A DNA stretch of 35,054 bases from Candidatus Omnitrophica bacterium CG11_big_fil_rev_8_21_14_0_20_41_12. GTDB taxonomy: Bacteria > Omnitrophota > Gorgyraeia > Gygaellales > Profunditerraquicolaceae. Below are positions 9,568-17,862 of this stretch, one piece after another (the stretch's first letter is position 1; the number at the start of each line of letters is the position of its first letter). The DNA lies in assembly GCA_002796135.1 (NCBI GenBank), contig PCWB01000035.1:1-35054 (forward strand). The letters run 5' to 3'. A program made the position numbers and the translations under genes. The notes below the pieces were generated by a model that was given only the letters and a program-made list of their open reading frames with translations, was not told the origin of the DNA and did no database searches.

Positions 9568-11009
9568 TTATCTTTTTTAATTATTTTGGCAGCTAATTTC
9601 AAGGCCTCTTTTTTATTCTTAATTTTACCGATCGCCTGGGCTTCCTCCAGGGCATTAAGTACCGTCCCAATTAGCACAGATGCCGGCAATTTGAATTTTT
9701 TCATAATATCATTGCCATTAAAAAAGCGGACGGTTTTCTTCTGTCTTTGCTTTTCCAATAACTTACGGATTAATGACTTAACTAATTTTTCATGACGCAG
9801 CCGGGAAAGCGCCGTAGTCAACGGGCCTTTAGTAGCGCGCTGGTCAGCCAACGATAAAAGAAGCACAGCCAATGCCTCGCTACCTGTATCACGAAAATAA
9901 CGGAAGATTGCCCGTTGAGTAGGATGATCATAATCTGCCAGATACCCTGGCCTTAAATGACAAAACACAATCCTCTCTAAAGCACGGCCTTCCTCGTTAG
10001 ATAATTTTAATCTGCGCCAGATTACGCGGGTCAAGCCTAAACCCACTCCTTCGTGGCCGTGAAAAATAATTTTTCCTTTTTGGCGGCGTAAAGCTCCGGG
10101 TTTACCCACATCATGCAATATACAAGCGAACTTCAAAAGGCTTGATCGCTTACGTAAAGAAGAAATCTCCTGGTCAAGATAATCATTGATCTGCGGATTC
10201 TGCTTAACTGACTTTAAAATCAATTCAAACTGTCTTAATGTCTCTAAGGTATGCTGCCAGACATCCAGATGATGATACGGCCCCTGTCCAATCCCGCGCA
10301 TCGGCTTGATTTCCGGAAAAATTATCTCAAAGATCTTGATTCTATCCAAAACAACTAAAGAATCATAAGCTGTCGAACTGTCAAAAATTTTAAATAATTC
10401 TTCGCGGATACGCTCGCTGGATACGGCAATAATCCTGTTTTTTTCTTTTTTTACCAGGTGTAGCGTTTCTTTATCTAAGCTAAAATTGAGCATACAGCTA
10501 AAACTAAAAGCACGTAAAATCCTCAGCGGATCCTCTCTAAATGAATTTTTACCGGTGACTTTGATTATCTTGCGTTTAAGGTCGGCTCCTCCGGAATACG
10601 GATCAACGATCAATGCGTTGAGATCTTTGTCTGAGAAAACATCTTTAAACTCTAAAGCCATGGCATTGATCGTAAAATCCCGGTGCAGGAGGTCTTTTTC
10701 CAAAGTTGGCGCACGGAACTCCGTAAAGTCAAAGGTGTAGAGCTTGCCTTCTATTCTTTTTACCATCCGACATGCCGCATGCTCCTCATCTAAAACCACA
10801 AAAGCGGCTTTTAATTGCCGGGCAAGTTTGCGTCCAAAATTTAGGGACCCTTTTTTAAGACAGAAATCAAAATCCGGGTTGTCTTTTTTTCTTTTCAAGA
10901 TTAGATCACGCAAAGCCCCGCCGACTAAATATAATTTTACCTTTCTTGATTTAGCAAAATTATAAACCGGTTTTAAAATACTTTTATCTTTTTCGCTGAA
11001 TTGCAACAT
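9564..11009 (-). CDS. cca: CCA tRNA nucleotidyltransferase / poly(A) polymerase family, with HD domain
   Basis: A class II nucleotidyltransferase that adds or repairs the CCA end of tRNA, with a C-terminal HD domain; about 481 residues. Visible motifs: LVGGALRD (28-35), the metal-binding DFD (46-48), HRDFTINAMAL (109-119), REDPLRILRA (158-167), then the HD region with HHLDVWQHTLE, ILHDVGKP (297-304) and HGHEGVG (317-323). A longer frame opens at 11057 but would overlap the preceding gene by 29 bases with no ribosome site. The ATG at 11009, 19 bases after that gene's stop, leaves the domain intact and is preferred, although its ribosome site is also weak. Family members include CCA-adding, A-adding and poly(A) enzymes; CCA-adding is the default call. 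Confidence 0.85.
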   Translation of the reverse strand: MLQFSEKDKSILKPVYNFAKSRKVKLYLVGGALRDLILKRKKDNPDFDFCLKKGSLNFGRKLARQLKAAFVVLDEEHAACRMVKRIEGKLYTFDFTEFRAPTLEKDLLHRDFTINAMALEFKDVFSDKDLNALIVDPYSGGADLKRKIIKVTGKNSFREDPLRILRAFSFSCMLNFSLDKETLHLVKKEKNRIIAVSSERIREELFKIFDSSTAYDSLVVLDRIKIFEIIFPEIKPMRGIGQGPYHHLDVWQHTLETLRQFELILKSVKQNPQINDYLDQEISSLRKRSSLLKFACILHDVGKPGALRRQKGKIIFHGHEGVGLGLTRVIWRRLKLSNEEGRALERIVFCHLRPGYLADYDHPTQRAIFRYFRDTGSEALAVLLLSLADQRATKGPLTTALSRLRHEKLVKSLIRKLLEKQRQKKTVRFFNGNDIMKKFKLPASVLIGTVLNALEEAQAIGKIKNKKEALKLAAKIIKKDK

Positions 11010-11028
11010 AGATTTTATGGTGGGACTC

Positions 11029-11442
11029 TTATGGCTTATCTTTATTGAACATCTCATAATGCTGGAGAATCGAATCCTCTACAAATATCGGCGCATGGCT
11101 CCTGACTGCCAAAGCAATACTATCGCTTGGCCGGGCATCGATACTTTTCGACTGGCCATCAAAAGTTTTAATCACGATTTTGGCATGAAAGGTAGTCTCC
11201 TCTAATTTATCGATGATAACCTTTTCAATGGTTGCCCCCAGATCATTAAGCAGGGTAAAAATTAAATCGTGCGTTAGCGGACGCGGAGGATTAAAGCCAC
11301 TGATTTTAAATTTTATTGCCGATGCCTCATTTAAACCGATGACAATCGGTAGAACTCGGGTGCCGTTTTTTTCCTTTAAGGCAATCAGTTGATCATGCCT
11401 TTTCTCATCAATGACTATTTTATTTAACTCCATCTCAACCAT
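11029..11442 (-). CDS. bifunctional nuclease (DUF151) family protein
   Basis: A 137-residue DUF151/BFN-domain protein. The family includes plant proteins with DNase and RNase activity, and bacterial members of unknown role. Visible landmarks are LPIVIGLNEASAI (31-43), PRPLTHDL (53-60) and DARPSDSIALAVR (101-113), the most conserved block of this family. The ATG at 11442 has AAAGG five bases upstream. It sits 10 bases after nrdR and just before cca in a compact run that also carries dCMP deaminase and glyA. Confidence 0.88.
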   Translation of the reverse strand: MVEMELNKIVIDEKRHDQLIALKEKNGTRVLPIVIGLNEASAIKFKISGFNPPRPLTHDLIFTLLNDLGATIEKVIIDKLEETTFHAKIVIKTFDGQSKSIDARPSDSIALAVRSHAPIFVEDSILQHYEMFNKDKP

Positions 11443-11452
11443 AGCAACCTTT

Positions 11453-11920
11453 CTATTTTTTCTTTTTATCTTTACCTAAAATGTCTTTTAATTCTACCAT
11501 GAATTGGCCGACATCCTTAAACTGCCGGTACACCGAAGCAAAACGCACGTAAGCAACATCATCAATAAGTTTAAGTTTCTCCATAACCAACTCGCCGATC
11601 TTGCTGGCTAATACCTCGCGGTCATTTTTCTTCTGGATCAGGCGCTCAACCTGAGTAATGACATCCTCCATCTTCTCAACGCTTACCGGCCTTTTCTCAC
11701 AAGCCCGGATTATCCCGGATAAAATTTTCTTCCGGTCAAAGGCTTCGCGACGGCCATCTTTCTTAATTACCAATAATGAATTTTCTTCAACATATTCATA
11801 AGTAGTAAAGCGCTTGCCGCACTTTAAGCATTCCCTGCGGCGTCTGACCGCTGACTCTTCTGCGGTAGACCGGGAATCCACGACTTTATCTTCTTTGTAT
11901 CCGCAAAAAGGACATTTCAC
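11453..11920 (-). CDS. nrdR: transcriptional repressor NrdR
   Basis: A 155-residue NrdR, the zinc-ribbon and ATP-cone repressor that senses ATP/dATP and controls ribonucleotide reductase genes. The zinc ribbon uses C3, C6, C31 and C34 (CPFC and CLKC), with the VVDSR and [17 protein letters not shown] blocks intact. The ATP-cone runs from about 46 to 136 with [16 protein letters not shown]. Length is that of the family, with a lysine-rich tail. No ribonucleotide reductase gene or clear NrdR box is present in the window; it lies 4 bases behind dCMP deaminase, another deoxynucleotide gene. Confidence 0.96.
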   Translation of the reverse strand: MKCPFCGYKEDKVVDSRSTAEESAVRRRRECLKCGKRFTTYEYVEENSLLVIKKDGRREAFDRKKILSGIIRACEKRPVSVEKMEDVITQVERLIQKKNDREVLASKIGELVMEKLKLIDDVAYVRFASVYRQFKDVGQFMVELKDILGKDKKKK

Positions 11921-11924
11921 TGCG

Positions 11925-12401
11925 CTATCCCTTCTTTCCGATCTTCCTAATTTTTATTTTAGCCTGCTTTAAAAATTCCATCGCCATCTTATCCGGATAA
12001 CCCTGGGTAATTACGATCTCTTTGATCCCGGCATTAATCAGCATCTTTGCGCAGATAACACAAGGCTGAGTAGTGGAATATAATGTAGCGCCTTTAACGC
12101 TTATTCCGTGTAATGATGCCTGGATAAGCGCATTCTGCTCCGCATGCAGTGCGCGGCATAATTCATGACGTTGCCCCGAAGGTATCTTCAATTTCAAACG
12201 TATACAGCCTATTTCAATACAGTGTTTCAGGCCGCTGGGAGCCCCATTATAACCGGTAGCCAGGATTCTTTTATCTCTTACCAAAACTGCCCCCACGCTA
12301 CGCCGCAGGCAAGTAGACCTTTTAGAAACGAGTTTGGCCATCTCTAAAAAATATTCATCCCAAGTTGGCCGCTGACTTTTAGTAATAATTTTCTTTTTCA
12401 T
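11925..12401 (-). CDS. dCMP deaminase
   Basis: A 158-residue zinc-dependent deoxycytidylate deaminase that turns dCMP into dUMP for dTMP synthesis. The zinc and catalytic site is HAE (86-88) with PCVIC (113-117), in the usual order for the family. The N-terminal [21 protein letters not shown] (11-31) and GYNGAPSG (50-57) are typical of dCMP deaminases, including the ComEB type of Firmicutes. It begins 2 bases after glyA and ends 4 bases before nrdR, so it is surely co-transcribed with both. A C31/H60/C61/C66 set could hold a second, structural zinc, as in some dCMP deaminases; this is inference. Confidence 0.93.
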   Translation of the reverse strand: MKKKIITKSQRPTWDEYFLEMAKLVSKRSTCLRRSVGAVLVRDKRILATGYNGAPSGLKHCIEIGCIRLKLKIPSGQRHELCRALHAEQNALIQASLHGISVKGATLYSTTQPCVICAKMLINAGIKEIVITQGYPDKMAMEFLKQAKIKIRKIGKKG

Positions 12402-12403
12402 TT

Positions 12404-13648
12404 TTATAATAACTCCGGATATAATGGAAATTTCTTAGTTAAAGCAAGTGTCTCTTTTTTAATCTGCGCTAATTTTTGCAGGTCTGACTGATTCTCCAAC
12501 GCCTCATTGATTAAAGAGGCGATCTTTTGCATTTGGGCTTCTTTCATTTTACGCGTGGTGATTGCCGCAGTCCCCAGGCGAATCCCGCTGGTTACCATCG
12601 GGCCTTTTTCATCAAAAGGAATCAGATTTTTATTCACGGTAATATTTACTTCTCCTAAAATCCTTGAAGCATCCGCACCGGTAGTATTCTTGGCATTTAA
12701 ATCAACCAGCATCAAATGCGTATCCGTGCCTCCTGAAACAATGCGAAAGCCTTTTTTCTCTAATGCCGCAGCCAGCTCAACGGCATTTTTCATTAACTGG
12801 GCCTGATACTTTTTAAATTCCGGAGTCAGCGCCTCGGCAAATGCCACAGCTTTTGCCGCAACCACATGCATCAACGGCCCACCCTGAATTCCCGGAAAGA
12901 TCTGGCTGTCGATTTTTTTAGCAAATTCTTTTTTACATAAAATGAAGCCTCCGCGCGGACCGCGCAGAGTTTTATGCGTAGTGGAAGTAACAAACTCAGC
13001 GTATGGAACAGGCGAAGGATGAAGGCCGGCGGCAATTAAGCCGGCGATATGAGCCATATCCACGAATAAATATGCCCCGACGCTATCGGCGATCTGGCGG
13101 AATTTTTTAAAATCAATTGTTCTGGGATATGCCGAGGCACCTGCTAGAATCATCCTTGGTTTATGTATTTTAGCCAGCTCCTGAATTGCATCATAATCCA
13201 GACATTCAGTTTTTCTGTCTACGCCGTAGCCGACCATTTTAAAAAATCTTCCGGAAAAATTATGCGGATGGCCGTGCGTAAGATGGCCTCCGGCAGCTAA
13301 ATCCATCGCCAAAACAGTATCTCCCTGATTTATCGCTGCAAAATAAACCGCCATATTTGCCTGAGAACCTGAATGCGCCTGGACATTAACATGCTCTGCG
13401 CCGAAAATTGTTTTTGCCCTTTCTATCGCCAGAGTTTCGACAATATCAACGTATTCGCATCCGCCGTACCAGCGCTTGCCAGGATATCCTTCGGCATATT
13501 TATTGGTCAATACCGAGCCCTGCGCCTCTAAAACTGCTAGAGACGTAAAATTTTCCGAAGCAATCATCTCTAAATTATCATTCTGCCGTCTCACTTCTTT
13601 TTTAATTGCTGCATAAACTTCCGGATCCGTCTTTTTTAAATGTTTCAC
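12404..13648 (-). CDS. glyA: serine hydroxymethyltransferase
   Basis: A 414-residue PLP enzyme that interconverts serine and glycine with transfer of a one-carbon unit to tetrahydrofolate, feeding purine and dTMP synthesis. The Schiff-base lysine is K226 in [22 protein letters not shown] (196-204), the N-terminal [10 protein letters not shown] block and the [11 protein letters not shown] block are all present. Length is normal. The start chosen is GTG at 13648, with AAGGAG nine bases upstream; a TTG at 13657 touches that site and is unlikely. The GTG overlaps the rpiB stop as GTGA, so translation is probably coupled. Confidence 0.96.
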   Translation of the reverse strand: MKHLKKTDPEVYAAIKKEVRRQNDNLEMIASENFTSLAVLEAQGSVLTNKYAEGYPGKRWYGGCEYVDIVETLAIERAKTIFGAEHVNVQAHSGSQANMAVYFAAINQGDTVLAMDLAAGGHLTHGHPHNFSGRFFKMVGYGVDRKTECLDYDAIQELAKIHKPRMILAGASAYPRTIDFKKFRQIADSVGAYLFVDMAHIAGLIAAGLHPSPVPYAEFVTSTTHKTLRGPRGGFILCKKEFAKKIDSQIFPGIQGGPLMHVVAAKAVAFAEALTPEFKKYQAQLMKNAVELAAALEKKGFRIVSGGTDTHLMLVDLNAKNTTGADASRILGEVNITVNKNLIPFDEKGPMVTSGIRLGTAAITTRKMKEAQMQKIASLINEALENQSDLQKLAQIKKETLALTKKFPLYPELL

Positions 13649-14106
13649 TTTGCACAACTCCTTATGTTTTTATCAATACGATTAATTAATTTTACCCTCT
13701 TTAGATGCCTGCCTCCTAAAAATTTAGTATTTAGCCATGCCGTAACAATCCTTTTGGCCATATCTGCTTTTACAAAACCTGAGCCCAGAACTAAAACATT
13801 GCTGTCGTTATGCTGGCGGCTTAATTTAGCGATTACGATATTATGGCAGAGCGCAGCGCGCACTCGCGGCAAGCGATTCGCAACAATAGAATTACCGATT
13901 CCGCTTTTACAAATAAGTATTCCGCGCTTATACTTACCTGAAGAGATATCACCGGCTAAACTATAAGCCAATAACGGATAGTCGCAACGCTCTTGGGAAT
14001 AAGTTCCCAGATCTTTTACACCAATTCCTTTTTGCTCAAGGAAACTCCTTAATTTATCTTTTAAAATAAACCCGGCATGATCGGAAGCAATCAATATTTT
14101 ACTCAT
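13645..14106 (-). CDS. rpiB: ribose-5-phosphate isomerase B
   Basis: A 153-residue RpiB/LacAB-family sugar-phosphate isomerase, interconverting ribose 5-phosphate and ribulose 5-phosphate. ASDHAGF (7-13), DYPLLA (42-47), [12 protein letters not shown] (75-86) and [11 protein letters not shown] (97-107) are typical. In the phosphate and active-site loop the cysteine is kept, but the usual C-G-(T/S)-G is C-K-S-G here ([10 protein letters not shown]). It overlaps the TsaC-phosphatase fusion upstream and glyA downstream by 4 bases each. It likely supplies ribose phosphate for PRPP, which fits the purine genes around it. LacA/LacB-type activity is the main alternative. Confidence 0.9.
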   Translation of the reverse strand: MSKILIASDHAGFILKDKLRSFLEQKGIGVKDLGTYSQERCDYPLLAYSLAGDISSGKYKRGILICKSGIGNSIVANRLPRVRAALCHNIVIAKLSRQHNDSNVLVLGSGFVKADMAKRIVTAWLNTKFLGGRHLKRVKLINRIDKNIRSCAK

Positions 14107-15164
14107 ATGATTTTACTTATCCTTTCTACAGCGTCTTTTATGGTAATGAAGACCTCTTGGTAAAACTTAAAAGATCCTCCTATGGGGTCGGCAATATTCA
14201 GATTACTGTCATTTATTCTAGCAAATTCCTTTAATAAAAAAAGTCTATTTTTTGCTTCCGGTGCAAGCTGCAAGATCCTTTCCTCATGTATTTTTTCCAT
14301 AACCAAAATAATATCCGATCCATCGATTAACTTTTTAGTTACTTTTTGAGTACGGTGGCCGGCAACATTCATGTCCTCAGCCGCCATTACCTCGCGCGTC
14401 TCAAAACTAGCGCCCATACCCTCAAGCGCCATCATACCGGCTGAATCTACCTCTATATCGCTTCTACTCTGATTTTTCAGAAACTTATTTAAATATGCCG
14501 CAGCCATTACCGAACGGCAGGAGTTTCCGGTGCAAACGAATAAAACTTTCTTTGTTTTAACGGCTTCCCATATCGCTTCGTCCTTAATTGCCCCGCTCCT
14601 GACTATCTTTAGCGGCTCAACTGTTAAATCAACAATCGTAGATTCTACTCCTATTTTTGCCACCCCTGCATCAAGTGCTAAATCTACCAGGCCATCTAAA
14701 TTTTTAATTGCCTGCGCAAAATCAACCGGCGCAGGAGCATCGCTTATATTTGCCGAAGGGCAAGCTAAAGCAACGTTAGCCTGATAAATAATTTCTAAAG
14801 CAACCTGGTTATCCGGAACGCGTAAGCCAATCTTTGCGCCATTTTTTGTTTTTAATAAAAGCGTCAGCGGCCCGGGCCAAAATTTACGCATAAGCTTATA
14901 ACCGGCTATCGGGATGTCGCTGGCAAACCCCTCCGCCTGCCCATTATCTGCAATAAGCATGGCAAAAGGTTTATCTTTGGGACGCTTTTTAATTTCATAA
15001 AGTTTATCCAACGCTTTTTTGTTGGAGGCAGAAACTGCAATGCCATAGACAGTATCCGTAGGAATAATCACTAATCCGCCGTTAGAGATAATCTTGGCAG
15101 CCTCTTGAATAGGCGCCTTATCCGGGACAACCGGATTAATCTTTATGATTTTAGTTAAACTCAT
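14103..15164 (-). CDS. TsaC threonylcarbamoyl-AMP synthase fused to low-molecular-weight phosphatase
   Basis: A 353-residue two-domain protein. Residues 10-200 are a YrdC/TsaC domain that makes threonylcarbamoyl-AMP for the t6A modification of tRNA: PTDTVYG (35-41), KKRPKDKP (59-66), FWPGPLTL (95-102) and SANIS (137-141). Residues 205-353 are a low-molecular-weight protein phosphatase: the P-loop is VLFVCTGNSCRS with C211 and R217, and the acid is D326 in DPIGGS. The fifth loop residue is serine (S215), where tyrosine phosphatases usually have isoleucine and the arginine phosphatase YwlE has threonine. No stop or frameshift separates the domains. It overlaps purE and rpiB by 4 bases each. In Bacillus the two functions are separate genes, ywlC and ywlE, in front of rpiB (ywlF) and glyA. 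Confidence 0.9.
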   Translation of the reverse strand: MSLTKIIKINPVVPDKAPIQEAAKIISNGGLVIIPTDTVYGIAVSASNKKALDKLYEIKKRPKDKPFAMLIADNGQAEGFASDIPIAGYKLMRKFWPGPLTLLLKTKNGAKIGLRVPDNQVALEIIYQANVALACPSANISDAPAPVDFAQAIKNLDGLVDLALDAGVAKIGVESTIVDLTVEPLKIVRSGAIKDEAIWEAVKTKKVLFVCTGNSCRSVMAAAYLNKFLKNQSRSDIEVDSAGMMALEGMGASFETREVMAAEDMNVAGHRTQKVTKKLIDGSDIILVMEKIHEERILQLAPEAKNRLFLLKEFARINDSNLNIADPIGGSFKFYQEVFITIKDAVERISKII

Positions 15165-15643
15165 AGTTTGATTTTGGTCTTTTTTACTTTAAGGCGCATT
15201 TGCTTTTTATAATTTAGTAGCTTGACTTTAATTTTTACATCGCTTACACCAAGTATTTCCAGAACAAAAAGCGCGGCATTCTTGGCTCCGCTTTTTCCAA
15301 TCGCCATACAAGCTACTGGAATTCCCGGAGGCATCTGCACGGTAGATAAGAGCGAGTCCAGGCCTTTTAGATTTTTAGTCTCAATCGGAATCCCGATCAC
15401 CGGTAAAATTGTATGCGCAGCCACCACTCCGGCTAAAGCCGCAGACATTCCCGCAGCAGCAATAAAAACTTTTGTACCTTTTCTAGGTGCTGCCTCCACA
15501 TATTTAGCCACTTCTTTCGGAGTTCTGTGCGCAGATAAAACCTTAACCTCAAAATCAACTTTAAATTCTTTTAAAACATTAATTGCTTCGTTTACTGTTT
15601 CTAAATCCGACTGACTGCCCATGATTATACTGATTTTTGCCAT
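15161..15643 (-). CDS. purE: 5-(carboxyamino)imidazole ribonucleotide mutase (PurE)
   Basis: A 160-residue PurE that forms CAIR in de novo purine synthesis. MGSQSDLETV (8-17), the catalytic SAHRTP (37-42), DSLLSTVQMPPGIPV (96-110) and AIGKSGAKNA (114-123) follow the class I pattern. The glycine loop reads AAAGMSAALAGVVAAHT (62-78), without the histidine of the usual AAHLPG. No purK is in the window, so whether it uses N5-CAIR or AIR plus CO2 is open. The start is the ATG at 15643 with AGGAGG six bases upstream; an in-frame ATG at 15703 would run into purD and is rejected. The 3' end overlaps the TsaC fusion by 4 bases and the C-terminus is lysine-rich. Confidence 0.93.
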   Translation of the reverse strand: MAKISIIMGSQSDLETVNEAINVLKEFKVDFEVKVLSAHRTPKEVAKYVEAAPRKGTKVFIAAAGMSAALAGVVAAHTILPVIGIPIETKNLKGLDSLLSTVQMPPGIPVACMAIGKSGAKNAALFVLEILGVSDVKIKVKLLNYKKQMRLKVKKTKIKL

Positions 15644-15653
15644 GATGTTCCTC

Positions 15654-16925
15654 CTATAATAAAGCCTTATTACCAATATCTTTCCGATAATGTATTCCTT
15701 CAAAATTTATTTTCCCTACTGCTTCATATGTTTTATTCATCGCTTCTTTAATTGTCGCGCCCAATCCTGTTACCCCTAAAACCCTGCCGCCGCTGGTTAA
15801 AGTTTTATCTCCCACTCTCCTGGTGCCGGCATGAAAAACCACCACATCATCTAATTTTGCAACCTGATCAAGCCCGCTGATTTCTTTATCTTTAGGGTAA
15901 CTTCCCGGATAACCTGCAGAAGCGCAAACCACACAAATACAAGCGCGGCTGTCCCATTCAAGAGTTTTTACTTTAGAAAGTTTTGCTTCAGTAGCCGCCA
16001 GCATTACCTCAACCAAATCCGATTTTAATCTGGGTAATATTACTTGTGTTTCAGGATCGCCAAAGCGCACATTAAATTCTAAAGTTTTTGGCCCCTCCTT
16101 AGTCAACATTACTCCGGCATACAATACACCCCGGTAATCTATCCCCTCTTTAACCAGTCCATCGATTGTGCGGTAAACAATTTTTTGCATAATCTCTTTT
16201 AGGAGTTCGGCGGTAACTACCAGAGCAGGCGAATAAGCACCCATGCCACCGGTATTAGGCCCTTGATCATTATCAAATACTCTTTTGTGATCCTGAGCTG
16301 AAGCCAAAGCCACAACTTCTTTAGAATCAGTAATTACCAGAATTGATGCTTCCTGGCCGATAAGGCATTCTTCAATAATTATTTTTTTACCGGCATCGCC
16401 AAAAATCTTATCCTCCATCATGGAGGTTACGGCATACTTGGCTTCATCGACATATTTGGCTACCACCACACCTTTTCCCGCAGCCAAACCATCAGCTTTA
16501 ACTACACAGGGTGCGCCAATTTTCTCAATATATTTTTTTGCTTCATCGGCATTATCAAAGATCTTAAAACCCGCCGTGGGAACTTTATATTTTGCCATCA
16601 GCTCCTTAGAAAAAACCTTGCTTGCCTCTAAGTTCGCAGCTAATTTATTCGGTCCAAAAATTTTGAGGCCCGCTTTTTCAAACTCATCAACAATCCCTAA
16701 TGATAAAGCAACCTCCGGACCGACTACAGTTAAATCAATTTTTTCTTTTCTGGCAAATTCTAATAAACCAAAAACATCTTCTGCTTTTATATCAATACAT
16801 TCAGCAATTTGACCGATTCCGCCGTTACCAGGAGCACAAAAGATTTTATCTACCAATTTAGATTGAGCGATCTTCCAAACTAAAGCATGTTCTCTTGCGC
16901 CTGAACCGATAACTAAGATCCGCAT
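15654..16925 (-). CDS. purD: phosphoribosylamine-glycine ligase
   Basis: A 423-residue GARS, an ATP-grasp enzyme that joins glycine to phosphoribosylamine, the step after PurF. The N-terminal VIGSGAREHALVWK is the phosphate-binding start, VVKADGLAAGKGVVVA (about 141-156) the ATP-grasp loop, GGMGAYSPA and FNVRFGDPETQ the conserved later blocks. Full length. It is followed by purE after 10 bases; the gap to yggT upstream is 38 bases. Glycine for this reaction could come from GlyA encoded a few genes downstream. Confidence 0.96.
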   Translation of the reverse strand: MRILVIGSGAREHALVWKIAQSKLVDKIFCAPGNGGIGQIAECIDIKAEDVFGLLEFARKEKIDLTVVGPEVALSLGIVDEFEKAGLKIFGPNKLAANLEASKVFSKELMAKYKVPTAGFKIFDNADEAKKYIEKIGAPCVVKADGLAAGKGVVVAKYVDEAKYAVTSMMEDKIFGDAGKKIIIEECLIGQEASILVITDSKEVVALASAQDHKRVFDNDQGPNTGGMGAYSPALVVTAELLKEIMQKIVYRTIDGLVKEGIDYRGVLYAGVMLTKEGPKTLEFNVRFGDPETQVILPRLKSDLVEVMLAATEAKLSKVKTLEWDSRACICVVCASAGYPGSYPKDKEISGLDQVAKLDDVVVFHAGTRRVGDKTLTSGGRVLGVTGLGATIKEAMNKTYEAVGKINFEGIHYRKDIGNKALL

Positions 16926-16963
16926 CTACTCCCTTTCATAAATTTTTCTTCGGCCGCTTACCA

Positions 16964-17275
16964 TCATCCTAATCTCAGCCGCATACTAAGATCAAAAAAT
17001 GACCTTACTAAAAATGATTTCAAGAACATAATTAGAAAAAACGCAATTATCGGAGAAATATCAATCCCGAATCGGAAGCTCAAAGGCAGCAGCCTTCTTA
17101 TCGGCGCTAAAATCGGTTCAGTTGCCTTATTCAAAAACTGCACAATCAGATTATAAGGATCAGGATTTACCCAGCTGACTAATGCCCGGACAAGTACAAG
17201 CCAGTAAATTATCGTTAACAAGATATCCAAGATCTGCGCAACCGCAGATATGAGATTAGCCGGAATAAACATCAT
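16964..17275 (-). CDS. YggT family membrane protein
   Basis: A 103-residue YggT-domain inner-membrane protein, with one copy of the domain. Two hydrophobic segments (about 8-34 and 74-93) flank the family signature around residues 35-65: SWVNPDPYN followed by TEPILAPIRRLLP. The role is not firmly known; members are linked to osmotic stress or to cell division neighbourhoods. Its start overlaps the stop of the GDYXXLXY gene by 4 bases (ATGA). Confidence 0.88.
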   Translation of the reverse strand: MMFIPANLISAVAQILDILLTIIYWLVLVRALVSWVNPDPYNLIVQFLNKATEPILAPIRRLLPLSFRFGIDISPIIAFFLIMFLKSFLVRSFFDLSMRLRLG

Positions 17276-17862
17276 CTGATCCCCCGTAAACCAAGTCTAT
17301 TGGGATTCTTCATTCCCTGCTTAACCATGTCTTCAATTTTCTGCCCCCCGACATAAAGACTTTCTATAACCACAAACCCATCTTTTATTCTAACAACAAC
17401 ATATGCATCCTTTTTATCGCGCTGGGAATACCGCTGATAAATTTTTTCTGCCAGAGGAGCGGATTTTTCTTCCATATAGTAGCGATCAATTGGTAAATCT
17501 AAATATATCTTATCGTTATAAACATTTGATACATTAGCTCGAATATATGATCCCCTGCGAGGCCTGCCTGTAGTTACTTCGCTAAGCCTTGCAAACCCCT
17601 GGGCATCTAAATTAATAACTACAAATACAGCTTGCCCACGCTTTATCTTTTCGTTTTTTATTGCCGGGACATAATTTTCATCAATTCTAAGAGCAACATA
17701 TCTTCCACGAAAAGCATCGTAAGAATCAACGGGGGCAACCTTAAATTTAAATTGTGCGCCGTCTCTAAGGACAAACTCGCGCCTTGCTATCATAGACAGA
17801 GGCACAACAAGCTGAATCAATGCTAAACATAAAAATAATCTAATCATTAACCTATTTTTCAT
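17272..17862 (-). CDS. GDYXXLXY-domain protein
   Basis: A 196-residue protein with an N-terminal membrane anchor or signal (about 6-25) and a periplasmic domain. The DSYDAFRGRYVALR segment (46-59) corresponds to the core motif of the GDYXXLXY family. That family is nearly always encoded beside DUF2157 membrane proteins, which is the case here, with a 4-base overlap. The function is unknown; a complex of the two products is an inference from gene order. Confidence 0.82.
   Translation of the reverse strand: MKNRLMIRLFLCLALIQLVVPLSMIARREFVLRDGAQFKFKVAPVDSYDAFRGRYVALRIDENYVPAIKNEKIKRGQAVFVVINLDAQGFARLSEVTTGRPRRGSYIRANVSNVYNDKIYLDLPIDRYYMEEKSAPLAEKIYQRYSQRDKKDAYVVVRIKDGFVVIESLYVGGQKIEDMVKQGMKNPNRLGLRGIR

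Noticed and set aside
12507-12806. Open frame opposite glyA, and similar ones opposite purL, purD, purE and the TsaC fusion
   Set aside because: They are shadows of conserved enzyme genes in other frames, without ribosome sites.
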